A stretch of 64,000 nt of DNA from Neorhodopirellula pilleata (GCF_007859915.1 NZ_SJPM01000009.1:114024-178023); one strand, 5' to 3'. Shown: positions 1 to 9,850, counted from the first letter of the stretch. The notes: a model not told the origin generated them from the sequence alone. Program-made: numbers and translations.

Positions 1-18
1 AGGTTACGTTGTACTTCA

Positions 19-90
19 CCCATCGCGTGATCCTGCTTTGCGTTTGAGTTGGTTGTAGTGAACCGATAAACGTAGCGTTTCACGCGATGG
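19..90. repeat. Short inverted repeat with ATCGCGTGA ends
   Basis: An 11-bp perfect inverted repeat, ccatcgcgtga at 20-30 and tcacgcgatgg at 80-90, encloses about 49 bp. Its core ATCGCGTGA is the same as the outer ends of the larger palindromic elements at 17971-18308 and 44490-44834. It may be a minimal or deletion derivative of that family, or a terminator-like hairpin downstream of the neighbouring minus-strand gene, which ends at 99. Confidence 0.45.
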
Positions 91-98
91 TTTCTACC

Positions 99-434
99 CT
101 AAAGGCGCGCTTGGTGAATAAGGCGGGCTAATGCAAGTGGCAAGAGAAAAATCAGGGTGACTGCTCCAAACATAAATATAACCTCGCTCGATTCCTCAAA
201 TAGCGACAACCCCAAGCATGTTGCAATTCCGATTATAGGCCACGGAAGCATGACTGAAATTGAACCTAGAATGGCCAGTCTAGGAAAGTAAATATTCGAC
301 TCATTTGTTGGCAGAACCGAAGACGACAACGGACTTGCAAATGGATTCTTGTCTTCGTTGATCAATTCATTTGCCTTTCTTTTTGAGATCCTGAGAGGAT
401 ATGAGCCATCACGGCTCGTTGATTTAGTCGGCAT
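99..434 (-). CDS. Small hypothetical membrane protein
   Basis: A 111-residue protein that I do not recognise. The first half is polar and contains NPFASP at about residues 30-35, resembling the Asn-Pro-rich N-termini seen in many small planctomycete membrane proteins (recollection, not a search). Two hydrophobic stretches follow, at about 52-75 and 84-104, so it is probably a two-helix inner-membrane protein. A G-rich stretch (GGGGG, about 5 nt upstream of the ATG) could serve as the ribosome binding site. It stands alone between a short palindrome and the IS66 remnant. Confidence 0.5.
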   Translation of the reverse strand: MPTKSTSRDGSYPLRISKRKANELINEDKNPFASPLSSSVLPTNESNIYFPRLAILGSISVMLPWPIIGIATCLGLSLFEESSEVIFMFGAVTLIFLLPLALARLIHQARL

Positions 435-720
435 ATTAACCCCCGGCCTCAGCGAGGGATACCTACTTAGGATCTAATTAGGTTTAATCCCTCGTCGACG
501 CGTCAGTTTACCATTGTATCAACGCGCCGATTAGCCAAAAGTCACGGATCGCACCTGTAGAAAACGAAGGAATGAACAGTGGCCTTGGTCGTGAAAGAAC
601 GGTTTGGGTCGATTACCTCTGGTGGTAACCGTTCACGGCCTTCGGCCGCGAACGAGTTTAGATTGAGTTTTTCGACGCCCCAAAATTGCTATCGATCGAT
701 TCGGCCCGATCGCCCGGTTC
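435..720. other. Intergenic region with one hairpin
   Basis: No supported gene. The only clear structure is a hairpin at 630-654, in which arms made of cgttc and cggcc close over a short ttc loop with one mismatch. It lies just upstream of the recognisable part of the IS66 remnant, so part of this stretch may be decayed IS sequence. Confidence 0.4.
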
Positions 721-1600
721 AATGGCGTCTGCCTTATGTCAGTCGGACAGATTAAGAAATACTACCGAGATGTGATTGGTGTCGAATTGAGTCGAGGATT
801 GGTTCAGAAGTTAGATGGCAAATTCAGCCAGAGCCTTGTCGATCCGTATAAACAATTGCTCGACGTACTGAGTGTGCAAAGTCATCTCAACGTCGACGAA
901 ACGGGACACAGGGTAAACGGCATCAAGCTTCCGACGTGGTGTTTTCGAAAGTATCTGTTTGCCGTCTTCAAGATCTCGCCGAGTCGTGGCAGCCAAGTTT
1001 TGATCGAAACGCTGGAGACGGAATTCGATGGCATGAATGGTTGCGATTGCTTCTCGGCGTACCACAAGCACATACGTCTGGATGAGAATGTTAAACTTCA
1101 GTTTTGCATCGCCCACTTGATCCGTGACATCAAGTTTCCGCGCATCCATCCGGACGAAGAAAATCGGATTTACGGGACAAGGCTTCGCGAACAGTTTCGA
1201 AAATAGTTTAAAACGATTGCTCGCCGGGAAGAATTTGCCAGCGAAGCGACGTTTCGCAAGCGGCTTGAGCGAATCCGCGATGAGATCGTTTGGGATGACA
1301 CTGGCGAGCAACCCGACACACAACACGCGGCAAACATGGCCGAGCATTCTACGGTGTGAACACCTCGAAGACTACTTCCGCTTCATCAGCGACCTAACAT
1401 CGGCCCGACGAATAACTTAGCCGAACAGGCGATTCGTTTTGTGGCAATCCATCGGCGGATGACGCAAGGGACGCGTGGTGAGATCGGTCGGAGTTGGTTT
1501 GAACGAATCTGCTTTGTTGTGGTCACACGCGAGCAGCAAGGGCGAAGTGTTCTTAAACTCTTGACCGAGTCGGTAACGGTCACGCATTTCGTTGACCGTG
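721..1600 (+). pseudogene. Decayed IS66-family transposase
   Basis: Translation in the frame of 736 gives typical IS66 transposase signatures: RDVIGVELSRG, the catalytic-region motif NVDETGH with TWCF shortly after, DCFSAYHKH, and LQFCIAHLIRDIKF. The reading frame is broken. There is an in-frame TAG at 1204-1206 and an in-frame TGA at 1357-1359. The piece YFRFISD at about 1372-1392 is in another frame, after which the original frame resumes with GPTNNLAEQAIRF and HRRMTQGTRGE. Two stops plus a frameshift pair mean it cannot make a full transposase. The N-terminal part of the family is not visible upstream of 721. Terminal inverted repeats were not recognised, so the element limits are approximate. 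Confidence 0.85.
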
Positions 1601-1860
1601 ACGACGTCGGGATCATTGAGAAAATCTATCGGCTGATTGTTGCCCTCAGGGGTTCCCGGCTTCATTGCGGTTCCTGACTCAGTGGGCAAAGGAATCGCCG
1701 TGACGTCGGAACGAGAATCGGTAGCCGGTGAGCAAATTTGCCGTTTGATGAACTGAGCTTTCGCCATAGAAATCGGCGAGAACAAGATCAAGCTCGCTAG
1801 GCAGATACCTTGGAGTGGTCGAAATGGTGTCCGTGATGGTTCAGACCTCGTCGCGTCCAT
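1417..1860 (-). CDS. Secreted hypothetical protein, probably truncated by the IS66 remnant
   Basis: An open frame of 147 residues. The start is convincing: GAAAGGA lies a few bases before the ATG at 1860. The N-terminus has a basic region followed by a hydrophobic segment (about residues 15-33, ending near AKA), as in a Sec signal peptide. From about residue 85 onward the frame is antisense to the recognisable transposase sequence, for example opposite TREQQGR and NNLAEQAIRF. The likely reading is a genuine secreted-protein gene whose 3' part was replaced or displaced when the IS66 element inserted, leaving a chimeric C-terminus. No family recognised. Confidence 0.4.
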   Translation of the reverse strand: MDATRSEPSRTPFRPLQGICLASLILFSPISMAKAQFIKRQICSPATDSRSDVTAIPLPTESGTAMKPGTPEGNNQPIDFLNDPDVVTVNEMRDRYRLGQEFKNTSPLLLACDHNKADSFKPTPTDLTTRPLRHPPMDCHKTNRLFG

Positions 1861-2143
1861 GTTGTCCTTTCGTCGGGAGTTGACGACGCTGATAATTAGA
1901 CGATGGATCAGTTAGTGTTTTGACCGCAATTCTTCAGCGTCGCGGCGCACCGGGAGTATAAGGGACATGATCTAAAACGACTGTTTGAGGACACGCTTTT
2001 TTGAAAAATCCCTGTTTTTGCGATTCTTCACTAACATTTGTCTTGGATCGGGTCCACCCGCAATGCGACTGGCTTTGGCGTGAGCGTCGTCTGGTAGTAC
2101 AATAGTGCTAGCCCGCCTCCTATTCCCTCCCATCTGATTGCTT

Positions 2144-5100
2144 ATGTTTGTGCAACGATCGATGACTCGTGTTGGTTGCTGTTTGCTCTTTGGCGTCGTT
2201 TATCTGACGAGTGTTTTGCCTGCGAGCGAGCCCGCGTTTGCCGAGAAGGTTTCCTACAGCCAACAAGTCCGACCGATTTTGTCGGATAAGTGCTTCGCTT
2301 GTCATGGTCCAGACGAGCAGACACGCGAAGCGGGGCTGCGGCTCGATACTGAATCAGGCATGCTCGCTGACCTGGGCGGGTACGTCGCTTTCAAGCCCGG
2401 TGATGCGGATGATTCCGAAGCGATGCGGCGGATACTCGCAAGCGATCCGGATATGCACATGCCGCCGGAGGAATCTCACAAAGATTTAACTCCGAAAGAA
2501 ATCGAAGTCCTGCGGCGCTGGATCAACGAAGGAGCCGCGTTCGAAATGCACTGGGCCTATCGCCCGCTGCAACGCCCGGAGGTTTCCCCGCCGCAATCTT
2601 CCGCAACCGCCGCGTTGTCTTTGCCGATCGATGCGCTGCCGATCGATGCGCTGATTGAGGCGAAGTGGTCTGAACATGGGATCACGCCGGTCGACCAAGC
2701 TTCGCCGGTGACATTAGTGCGTCGGTTGTACTTGGACCTGCTCGGCGTGCCGCCGACGCCGGACGACGTCGACGAGTTTCTGAATGACCCCGCCACCGAT
2801 GCCTACCCTCGGTTGGTCAATCGCTTGCTCGACGACCCACGGTTCGGTGAACGAATGGCGGTCTATTGGCTTGACTTGGTTCGTTATGCCGACACGATCG
2901 GATATCACAGCGACAATCCACGCGAGGTCTCGGCTTACCGAGATTATGTGATCGGCGCGTTCAATTCGAACCTGCCTTTTGATCGGTTCACGACCGAACA
3001 GTTGGCCGGAGATCTATTACCCGATCCGACGACGGATCAACTGATCGCGTCAGGCTACAACCGTCTGTTGCAAACGACGCAAGAAGGCGGCTCTCAAGCG
3101 AAAGAGTATATCGCAATCTACGCCGCCGATCGTGTGCGAAACGTCTCGAGCGTTTGGCTCGGTTCGACCGTCGGTTGTGCGCAGTGCCATGACCACAAGT
3201 ACGATCCGATCACGGCGAAAGATTTTTATTCGATGGCGGCTTTCTTTGCCGACATCAAAGAAACCCCCGTTGGATCACAGCCCCCCAATCTCAAACTTTA
3301 CACCGATGCTCAGCGGCAACAGCTCGCGGCGATCGATCGCGAATTGCAACAACTCGAGGCGGGCCTGAAACCGGATGCGACTTCCGAACTGGCTGCTCAA
3401 ATCGCCGCCGAACAACGCCAATGGGAAGCGACCCAGCGTGACCCCCCCGAGGATTCGTCGCCGTGGAAAATTGCGAACGTCGACTCCGCGACGGCGACGG
3501 CCGAAGCAACTCTGACGGTTCAGCCCGACGGGTCGCTGTTGCACACCGGTGCCCAGCCGAACCAAACGGATTATCAGATCACCGTCCAAGCCAGCGGCAC
3601 GGTCCGGGCAATTCGGTTGGAAGCTTTAACGGACGATTCGTTCGCCAAGCAAGGCGGACTGTCCCGAGCCAACGGCAACTTTGTGCTCACCGATTTCACG
3701 GTTTCCCGAAACGGAAAGTCGTTACCATTCGGCTCTGCCACGGCTGATTTCGAACAAGCGAGCTTCCCCGTGATGGCCGCGATTGATGACGACCCGGAGT
3801 CGGGTTGGGCGGTCAGCGGACACTCCGAAAAAGCAGCACGACGAACCGCCGTGTTCACCTTGAAAGAGCCGCTCGAACTAGGGCCCGAGCCGCATGAATT
3901 GAAGCTCGAAATGCGACATCGCTCGAAATACGCCAAGCATTCCATCGGCCGCTTGCGACTCGCCCTTACCGACCGAGAAGATGCGGGCGTTGTCGATCCC
4001 GATGTCACGCCCCAGGAGATTTTGGCAATCATCCGAATCGACACCGACCAACGTGACGAATCGCAGCGCAAGCAACTGGCGGACTATTACCGCAATCATT
4101 CGCCCACTTGGAAAGCCGCTCAAGCGAAGTTGGAAACGGCACGCAAGCGGCGCGACGCGATCGAAGACAGTGTCCGGACCACTTTGATCACCGAACGATT
4201 GCCGCAGCCGCGAACGACGCGAATTTTACCTCGCGGCAATTGGCTCGATGAATCCGGCGAAATCGTTCAACCGGCCATGCCCGATTTTCTAACCACCGGT
4301 GAACCAAAGTCCGAACCGCTCACGAGGCTGCAGTTGGCCGAGTGGCTGGCCGATCCGAACAACCCGCTAACGGCGAGAACGTTCGTGAATCGGTTGTGGA
4401 GTCTCTATTTCGGCCGCGGCTTATCACGCAACCTTGATGATCTTGGTGGTCAAGGACAACCGCCGACGCACCCGGAATTGCTCGATTGGTTGGCCATGGA
4501 ATTCATCGAGAGCGGTTGGGATGTCAAGCACATGATCCGGTTGATCCTCAACAGCGACACTTACCGTCGCAGCTCCGTGCCCGACGCCGAGCTGAAACGG
4601 TCTGATCCGGGCAACGATTGGTTCGCCCGGCAAGGCCGTTGGCGATTGGACGCCGAGTTTGTTCGCGACACCTCGTTACAACTCAGCGGCCTCTTGGTCG
4701 ACGAGACGATTGGTGGCACGAGCGTCAAACCTTACCAGCCGGCCGGCTATTGGCAGCATCTCAATTTTCCGACTCGCGAGTGGCAGGCCGACAAGGACGA
4801 GCGACTTTACCGGCGGAGTCTTTACACGTTTTGGTGCCGTTCGTTTTTGCATCCCTCGATGCTCGCCTTCGACGCGCCATCGCGAGAAGAATGCACCGCC
4901 GAACGTGCCCGATCGAACATCCCGCAACAAGCCTTGGTGGTGCTCAACGATCCGATCTTTGTCGAAGCCGCTCGCGTGTTCGCCCAACGGGTCATGCGAC
5001 AAACCGGAGATGAAGCGGATCGAATCGAATGGGTTTGCCAACAAGCTTGGTCGCGTTTTCCGACCCAGGCCGAAACTGAACTGCTGACCCATTTGTTATC

Positions 5101-5278
5101 CGAACAACTTCGGCACTATGCCGATGATCCGGCAGCAGCGAAGCAGTTGTTGAGCGTCGGTGAGGCGGCTGTTCCGGAAGACCTAACGGCCAATGATGAG
5201 GTCACCGGTGAACTTGCGGCGTGGACCCAAGTCACCCGCGCGATCCTGAACGCATACGAAACCATTTCACGTTACTAA
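2144..5278 (+). CDS. Planctomycete cytochrome protein (PSCyt1-DUF1549-DUF1553)
   Basis: About 1044 residues. A Sec-type signal peptide covers roughly the first 35 residues. A planctomycete cytochrome c (PSCyt1) domain follows, with CFACH (near residue 50) and the distal heme-ligand-like HMPPEE motif. Next come PSCyt2/DUF1549 (about 165-370, including a second CAQCHDHKYDP), a beta-rich middle part (about 440-620) that could bind carbohydrate, and PSD1/DUF1553 (about 715-1000, with LADPNNPLTARTFVNRLW and the DYRRSS-like TYRRSS). Proteins of this architecture are usually encoded beside DUF1501 proteins, as here, and are thought to act outside the cytoplasm in redox-linked polymer or sugar metabolism. 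The function is unproven. ATG at 2144 was preferred over TTG at 2138; no clear Shine-Dalgarno sequence is visible. Confidence 0.93.
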   Translation: MFVQRSMTRVGCCLLFGVVYLTSVLPASEPAFAEKVSYSQQVRPILSDKCFACHGPDEQTREAGLRLDTESGMLADLGGYVAFKPGDADDSEAMRRILASDPDMHMPPEESHKDLTPKEIEVLRRWINEGAAFEMHWAYRPLQRPEVSPPQSSATAALSLPIDALPIDALIEAKWSEHGITPVDQASPVTLVRRLYLDLLGVPPTPDDVDEFLNDPATDAYPRLVNRLLDDPRFGERMAVYWLDLVRYADTIGYHSDNPREVSAYRDYVIGAFNSNLPFDRFTTEQLAGDLLPDPTTDQLIASGYNRLLQTTQEGGSQAKEYIAIYAADRVRNVSSVWLGSTVGCAQCHDHKYDPITAKDFYSMAAFFADIKETPVGSQPPNLKLYTDAQRQQLAAIDRELQQLEAGLKPDATSELAAQIAAEQRQWEATQRDPPEDSSPWKIANVDSATATAEATLTVQPDGSLLHTGAQPNQTDYQITVQASGTVRAIRLEALTDDSFAKQGGLSRANGNFVLTDFTVSRNGKSLPFGSATADFEQASFPVMAAIDDDPESGWAVSGHSEKAARRTAVFTLKEPLELGPEPHELKLEMRHRSKYAKHSIGRLRLALTDREDAGVVDPDVTPQEILAIIRIDTDQRDESQRKQLADYYRNHSPTWKAAQAKLETARKRRDAIEDSVRTTLITERLPQPRTTRILPRGNWLDESGEIVQPAMPDFLTTGEPKSEPLTRLQLAEWLADPNNPLTARTFVNRLWSLYFGRGLSRNLDDLGGQGQPPTHPELLDWLAMEFIESGWDVKHMIRLILNSDTYRRSSVPDAELKRSDPGNDWFARQGRWRLDAEFVRDTSLQLSGLLVDETIGGTSVKPYQPAGYWQHLNFPTREWQADKDERLYRRSLYTFWCRSFLHPSMLAFDAPSREECTAERARSNIPQQALVVLNDPIFVEAARVFAQRVMRQTGDEADRIEWVCQQAWSRFPTQAETELLTHLLSEQLRHYADDPAAAKQLLSVGEAAVPEDLTANDEVTGELAAWTQVTRAILNAYETISRY

Positions 5279-5298
5279 CGAATCATGACTAACGAATC

Positions 5299-6729
5299 AT
5301 GTTGAACTCATCTTTCCAAGCGATCCAGCGACGCACATTTCTCAACCGGGCTACCGTTGGCATCGGCTCGGTCGCCTTCGCCACACAATTGGCCGCCGAG
5401 CAATCCGCTAGCGGCAACGCGGTTTCATCGCTCGGCGCGATCGAGCCTCACCATTTAGCCAAAGCCAAACGCGTCATTTTCTTGTGCATGGCGGGCGGGC
5501 CATCGCACTTGGAAACGCTCGATTACAAACCCAAGCTCGCGGAAATGGACGGCCAGCCGATGCCCGATTCCTTGACGGCGGGCCAACCGATCGCGCAGTT
5601 GCAAGGCAAAGCCCTCAAGTGTCTGGCACCACAACATAAGTTTGAAAAGTTTGGCGAGTCCGGCCAAGAGATTTCAACGGCGCTGCCTCACATCGCCAAA
5701 CTCGCCGACGACATCGCGATCGTTCGTTCGATGACGACGCAGCAGATCAACCACGATCCGGCGCACACGTTCATGAATAGCGGGACGCAAATTTCCGGCC
5801 GGCCGTGCATGGGATCATGGATCCAGTACGGGCTCGGCAGCGAAGCGGAGGACTTGCCGGGGTTCGTCGTGTTGACGTCGGTCGGTGGAGGCCAGTCGCA
5901 ACCGATCGCCTCGCGTCAATGGCACAGCGGTTTCCTGCCCAGTCGATACCAAGGCGTGCATTTTCATTCCAAAGGGGATCCGGTGTTGTTCGTCGGCAAC
6001 CCGCCGGGAGTCAACCGAGACCAACAACGTCAAGTCATCGACGCGGTCAACGGGCTGAATCGATTACGGCAAGAGAGCGTCGACAATTCCGAAATCATGA
6101 CCAGCATCGCGCAGTACGAACTGGCGTTCAAGATGCAAGCCAGCGTGCCCGAATTGGTCGACTTGAGCAACGAACCGCAGCATGTTTTGGATATGTATGG
6201 ATCGAAGCCCGGTGATGGATCTTTCGCGAGCAACTGTTTACTCGCCCGGCGATTAGCCGAGCGGGGCGTGCGGTTTATTCAGCTTTATCACCGCGGTTGG
6301 GATCACCACGGCGGCGTCAAGAACGGCGTAGCCAATACGGCCAAGTTGGTCGACCGAGGCAGTTGGGCGTTGATCGAAGACTTGAAACAAAGGGACATGC
6401 TCAAAGACACCCTTGTCATTTGGAGCGGCGAGTTCGGACGGACACCGATGTCCCAAGGTGGCGGCGAGAATCCGGGCCGAGATCACCACATCAAAGGCTT
6501 TTCGATGTGGATGGCCGGTGGCGGAATCCGGCCGGGCGTTTCCTACGGCGCGACCGATGAATTCGGCTACAACGCGGTCGAAGATGTCGTCTCGGTCCAC
6601 GACTTCCACGCTACGATGCTGCACCTGCTTGGAATCGACCATCAGCGTTTCACTTACAAGTTCCAAGGCCTCGATATGAAGCTGACGGGTGTGGAACCAG
6701 CGAGAGTATTACATCCGATTATGACCTGA
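5299..6729 (+). CDS. DUF1501 Tat-exported sulfatase-fold protein
   Basis: A 476-residue protein. The N-terminus has a twin-arginine motif (QRRTFLNRA) followed by a hydrophobic stretch, so export by Tat is likely. DUF1501 hallmarks are present: FLCMAGGPSHLETLDYKP near residue 55, the HDPAHTFMNSG region, RGWDHHGG and WSGEFGRTP. DUF1501 belongs to the alkaline phosphatase/sulfatase-like fold, but its activity has not been settled. The gene starts 20 bp after the PSCyt1-DUF1549-DUF1553 gene; this pairing is characteristic of planctomycetes and suggests joint work in the periplasm. Its 3' end overlaps the end of the convergent kinase gene by 11 bp. Confidence 0.93.
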   Translation: MLNSSFQAIQRRTFLNRATVGIGSVAFATQLAAEQSASGNAVSSLGAIEPHHLAKAKRVIFLCMAGGPSHLETLDYKPKLAEMDGQPMPDSLTAGQPIAQLQGKALKCLAPQHKFEKFGESGQEISTALPHIAKLADDIAIVRSMTTQQINHDPAHTFMNSGTQISGRPCMGSWIQYGLGSEAEDLPGFVVLTSVGGGQSQPIASRQWHSGFLPSRYQGVHFHSKGDPVLFVGNPPGVNRDQQRQVIDAVNGLNRLRQESVDNSEIMTSIAQYELAFKMQASVPELVDLSNEPQHVLDMYGSKPGDGSFASNCLLARRLAERGVRFIQLYHRGWDHHGGVKNGVANTAKLVDRGSWALIEDLKQRDMLKDTLVIWSGEFGRTPMSQGGGENPGRDHHIKGFSMWMAGGGIRPGVSYGATDEFGYNAVEDVVSVHDFHATMLHLLGIDHQRFTYKFQGLDMKLTGVEPARVLHPIMT

Positions 6730-9265
6730 AACTTGTGCGATTGAACATTCGGTGAACATCGGGCGTGTCGTCCCCATCGATGGGCGGTCTGTCATGACGG
6801 GACCACCAACTTTCCGCATCCGAGCGGGACCATGGCAATCGCTCTGAGATCGATTGAAGTTCGCGATTCAGAAGTTGAATATCCGAGGAACGTTCGTGCT
6901 TGTTCTTGGCCATGCAGCGGCGTACCCACTGGTTCAACTCCGCGTCAATCGATTCTTCTCGATGAGTTGAAATTTCGATCGGCAGTTGCGTCATGATCAA
7001 CCCGAACATCGATTCGGGATCGCATTCGGCAAACGGCGGGTTGCCGGCGAGCAAGTAGTACGCGATGCAACCGATCGAATAGATGTCACTGCGCGGGTCT
7101 AACTTGGACGGTTCGCGAAATCGTTCAGGAGCCATGTACATCGGAGTACCGGCCCAAATCGTCTCGGCGGTTTGAAACATGTCCCGGTCGGGTGCGATCG
7201 GTTTGGCGAGCCCAAAATCAAACACGACCGCCCAATCGCCGACTACCGGATCGAGTCGCAGCATTACGTTTTGCGGTTTCAAGTCACGATGCATCAGCCC
7301 TTTGCCATGGGCTTCGAGAATCGATTGGCAGATTTGCTGCATGATCCAAACGACCCGTCCTGGAGGTTGCGGACCGCTTCGGGCGACGACTTCGGCGAGG
7401 GTGATCCCGTTGAGCAGTTCCATCACGCAAAACGCGTCGCCCTCATGGGTGTGTCCATAATCGTAGATCGTGACGCTGTGTGGGCATGAAAGCGTCGATG
7501 CCAGACGTGCTTCACGATCGAACCTTTGACGGTCGTCTTCAGCTTGGCAATCGCTTCGCAGCAACTTGATCGCGACATCGCGACCAAGATCGATATGTTC
7601 GGCTCGATAGACGACACCCATCCCACCCGCACCGAGTTCCTCTTTGATTCCATACCGAGACAGCGGGCGGTTCTTCGCTTCGATTGCTCGCATCCGGCGA
7701 TGATGCCACCAAGTGAAGGTTGATACGAATGGGAGTGCCAGCAGCGAGTACAATCCGACCATGGGCCAGGCGTGAGCCAAGGGCGTCGTGTACGCATTGA
7801 TGCGACGCATCTCAAATACGTCCGGCGGGTATTTCCACGGACGCTCGACGATCAATCCAAAGTCATACAGTGGGAACCATCGCCACGTGCCTTGGTTGGG
7901 AATACCAATGTAATTGGGATAGGGCTTCGTATCTTCGGGAGCATGCTGTCCCGGCAATCTTCGCGTTTGGATGTCCGTTTCCTCTGCCATGCGTATCAAG
8001 GTCGCCGCTGCGATGGTCAACGGTGCTTTTGGTTGAGCATTAGTATGAACGATCGACTGATCAATCAACGGTGCGAATCCGTCATACTCCGCCACGCGGA
8101 ACCGTCCGGCAACCGAAGGAAGACTAGAAAACATTTGGGCCAATCGGCTTTCGGTTTGCATGATCCCTTGACGGTCGATCAGGTAGGCATCCACGCCGGC
8201 GGTGCCGCTGACATTATGAGTGATGTCCTGGAGTTGTTTCGCTATTGAATATTGCAGCAACATCACCACACCGATCGGGATACCGGATGACTCGGAGTTT
8301 TCCGAGTCGGAGTTGCGATACACCGGGATCATCCAACCCATTGGTCGACGATCGTCAGCCAACGGAACCAATCGAGCGAATCCGAATCCACAAAAGACCG
8401 GCTTGCCTTGGAGACATGTTCGGATCAACGGAGCGACCGATCGAGTCAACGATTCTTCGAGCCGTTCAACAGGGACATCCCCTCGCAAGCTTGGCGTGGC
8501 GACGATGCAACGGAACTGGTCGTCCCAGACCGCCAGCTCGCAGTTTGGGTCATTCAGGAAACCAATACCTTTGAGAATCTTGTCGACCGTGGGATCGTTG
8601 AATGGGGCAACCGCTTCGCTATCGATCAACTCAAGAATTCGGCGAACGCGTCCGGTAGCCAATTGTCTGGTTCGTTCGCGTTCTCGCAACAGTTGCAGTT
8701 CAATCCTCGCCCGGGCTTGATGCATGGTTATCGGTAGCACTCGACGTCCGTAATTCCAATCGGACTGAATTTCACTGCGGCCGACAAACCAAGCGGCGAT
8801 CCAAATGGAAGCCGTACCTGCCACCCACAATGCCAACCAAATCGGAAGCCAACTCCACCACGAAGGCTTCACGCCGCCTGCGGCGGTAAGTGTTTTGGAA
8901 CCTTGCGGTGTAGGTTTGCGACGCGACTGAGGTTTCTCACGGGGTGCCGCATGGGTACGCTGAGAAGATGGAATCGTCACATCCGAGCGAGGTGATGAAT
9001 CATTCGACGGCTGTGGGTTCCGACCCGATCCGAACTCTGTTGGTGCGTTACCACGAATCGTCGGTGGCAACTGGACCGCCTGCGCTTTGCTTCCTTCCAC
9101 CTGGGCCGCGTCCGGGTTGTGTTCTCGCAACAATGAGATGACTTCGTCGATCAAAGCCGGGTCATCACCCACCTGTTGTTCGAGAAAACTTCTCCAATGG
9201 GAAGGCTCGATCGATTCGGATTCCCAGAACAGATCTTGGATTTTTTGATAGCGGGCGGCGTCCAC
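6719..9265 (-). CDS. Membrane Ser/Thr protein kinase with extracytoplasmic sensor region
   Basis: An 848-residue protein. The N-terminal 50 residues resemble the short helical segment common at the start of planctomycete kinases (DPALIDEVISLLREH). A Pro/Ser-rich linker follows, then TM1 at about 137-161, a roughly 330-residue extracytoplasmic region (probably a Cache/PAS-like sensor), TM2 at about 494-512, and a C-terminal Hanks-type kinase domain. Kinase motifs are complete: glycine loop ELGAGGMGVVYRAE (about 541), AIKLL lysine, HRDLKPQN (about 658), DFGLAK (about 682) and GTPMYMAPE. It lies 12 bp downstream of an ECF sigma factor gene, so the pair probably forms one signalling operon in which the kinase controls the sigma factor or its targets (inference). 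Confidence 0.92.
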   Translation of the reverse strand: MDAARYQKIQDLFWESESIEPSHWRSFLEQQVGDDPALIDEVISLLREHNPDAAQVEGSKAQAVQLPPTIRGNAPTEFGSGRNPQPSNDSSPRSDVTIPSSQRTHAAPREKPQSRRKPTPQGSKTLTAAGGVKPSWWSWLPIWLALWVAGTASIWIAAWFVGRSEIQSDWNYGRRVLPITMHQARARIELQLLRERERTRQLATGRVRRILELIDSEAVAPFNDPTVDKILKGIGFLNDPNCELAVWDDQFRCIVATPSLRGDVPVERLEESLTRSVAPLIRTCLQGKPVFCGFGFARLVPLADDRRPMGWMIPVYRNSDSENSESSGIPIGVVMLLQYSIAKQLQDITHNVSGTAGVDAYLIDRQGIMQTESRLAQMFSSLPSVAGRFRVAEYDGFAPLIDQSIVHTNAQPKAPLTIAAATLIRMAEETDIQTRRLPGQHAPEDTKPYPNYIGIPNQGTWRWFPLYDFGLIVERPWKYPPDVFEMRRINAYTTPLAHAWPMVGLYSLLALPFVSTFTWWHHRRMRAIEAKNRPLSRYGIKEELGAGGMGVVYRAEHIDLGRDVAIKLLRSDCQAEDDRQRFDREARLASTLSCPHSVTIYDYGHTHEGDAFCVMELLNGITLAEVVARSGPQPPGRVVWIMQQICQSILEAHGKGLMHRDLKPQNVMLRLDPVVGDWAVVFDFGLAKPIAPDRDMFQTAETIWAGTPMYMAPERFREPSKLDPRSDIYSIGCIAYYLLAGNPPFAECDPESMFGLIMTQLPIEISTHREESIDAELNQWVRRCMAKNKHERSSDIQLLNRELQSISERLPWSRSDAESWWSRHDRPPIDGDDTPDVHRMFNRTSFRS

Positions 9266-9277
9266 GATGGATACTGG

Positions 9278-9850
9278 TTACTCCTGATCGTGATCGTTCG
9301 GATCTCGCAATTCACGTCGCATCCAAGCCCGCGCCATCGCCCAATCCTTCTCTACGGTCCGCAGCCCGAGATTCAGTTCGTTGGCAATCTCTTTCATGGC
9401 CAATCCGCCGAAGAAACGATATTCGACGATCTTCGCTTGCCGTGGGCTTAGCTCGGCCAAGGTGATCAACAAGTCGTCCAGCGCCACCACGTCTTCGTCG
9501 CGATCGAGCACAAAGGTCACTTCGTCGTCGAGTTGACGGCGCAGCCAACCGCCCCCTCGTTTTTGTGCCGTCGTGTGCCGCGCGTGATCGACCAGAATTC
9601 GCCGCATGACGGTCGCACCGATCGCAAAAAAATGGGTTTTCCCTTGCCAATCAATTTCGTTTTGATCGACCATCCGAATGTACGCTTGGTGGACCAGCGA
9701 CGCACTACTGAGTTTTTGTCGCTGAGGCTCCGATTGCAGAAACCGCCCTGCCATCTTGCGCAGGTCGTCGTAAAGTACCGTAAAAAGTTGATTCGTTTTT
9801 CCGGCGTCTCCCTTCTGGCTGGATTGCAGAATCTCAGTGATGGAAGACAT
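9278..9850 (-). CDS. ECF-family RNA polymerase sigma factor
   Basis: A 190-residue sigma-70-like protein of the planctomycete ECF type. The region 2 sequence includes LYDDLRKMAGRFL and SLVHQAYIRMVDQ; region 4 includes LSPRQAKIVEYRFFGGLAMKEIANEL followed by the helix RTVEKDW. No anti-sigma factor gene is adjacent. Instead the next gene, 12 bp downstream, encodes a membrane Ser/Thr kinase, an arrangement known for several ECF groups in planctomycetes in which phosphorylation replaces anti-sigma control. The ATG at 9850 has no strong ribosome binding site in view. Confidence 0.93.
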   Translation of the reverse strand: MSSITEILQSSQKGDAGKTNQLFTVLYDDLRKMAGRFLQSEPQRQKLSSASLVHQAYIRMVDQNEIDWQGKTHFFAIGATVMRRILVDHARHTTAQKRGGGWLRRQLDDEVTFVLDRDEDVVALDDLLITLAELSPRQAKIVEYRFFGGLAMKEIANELNLGLRTVEKDWAMARAWMRRELRDPNDHDQE

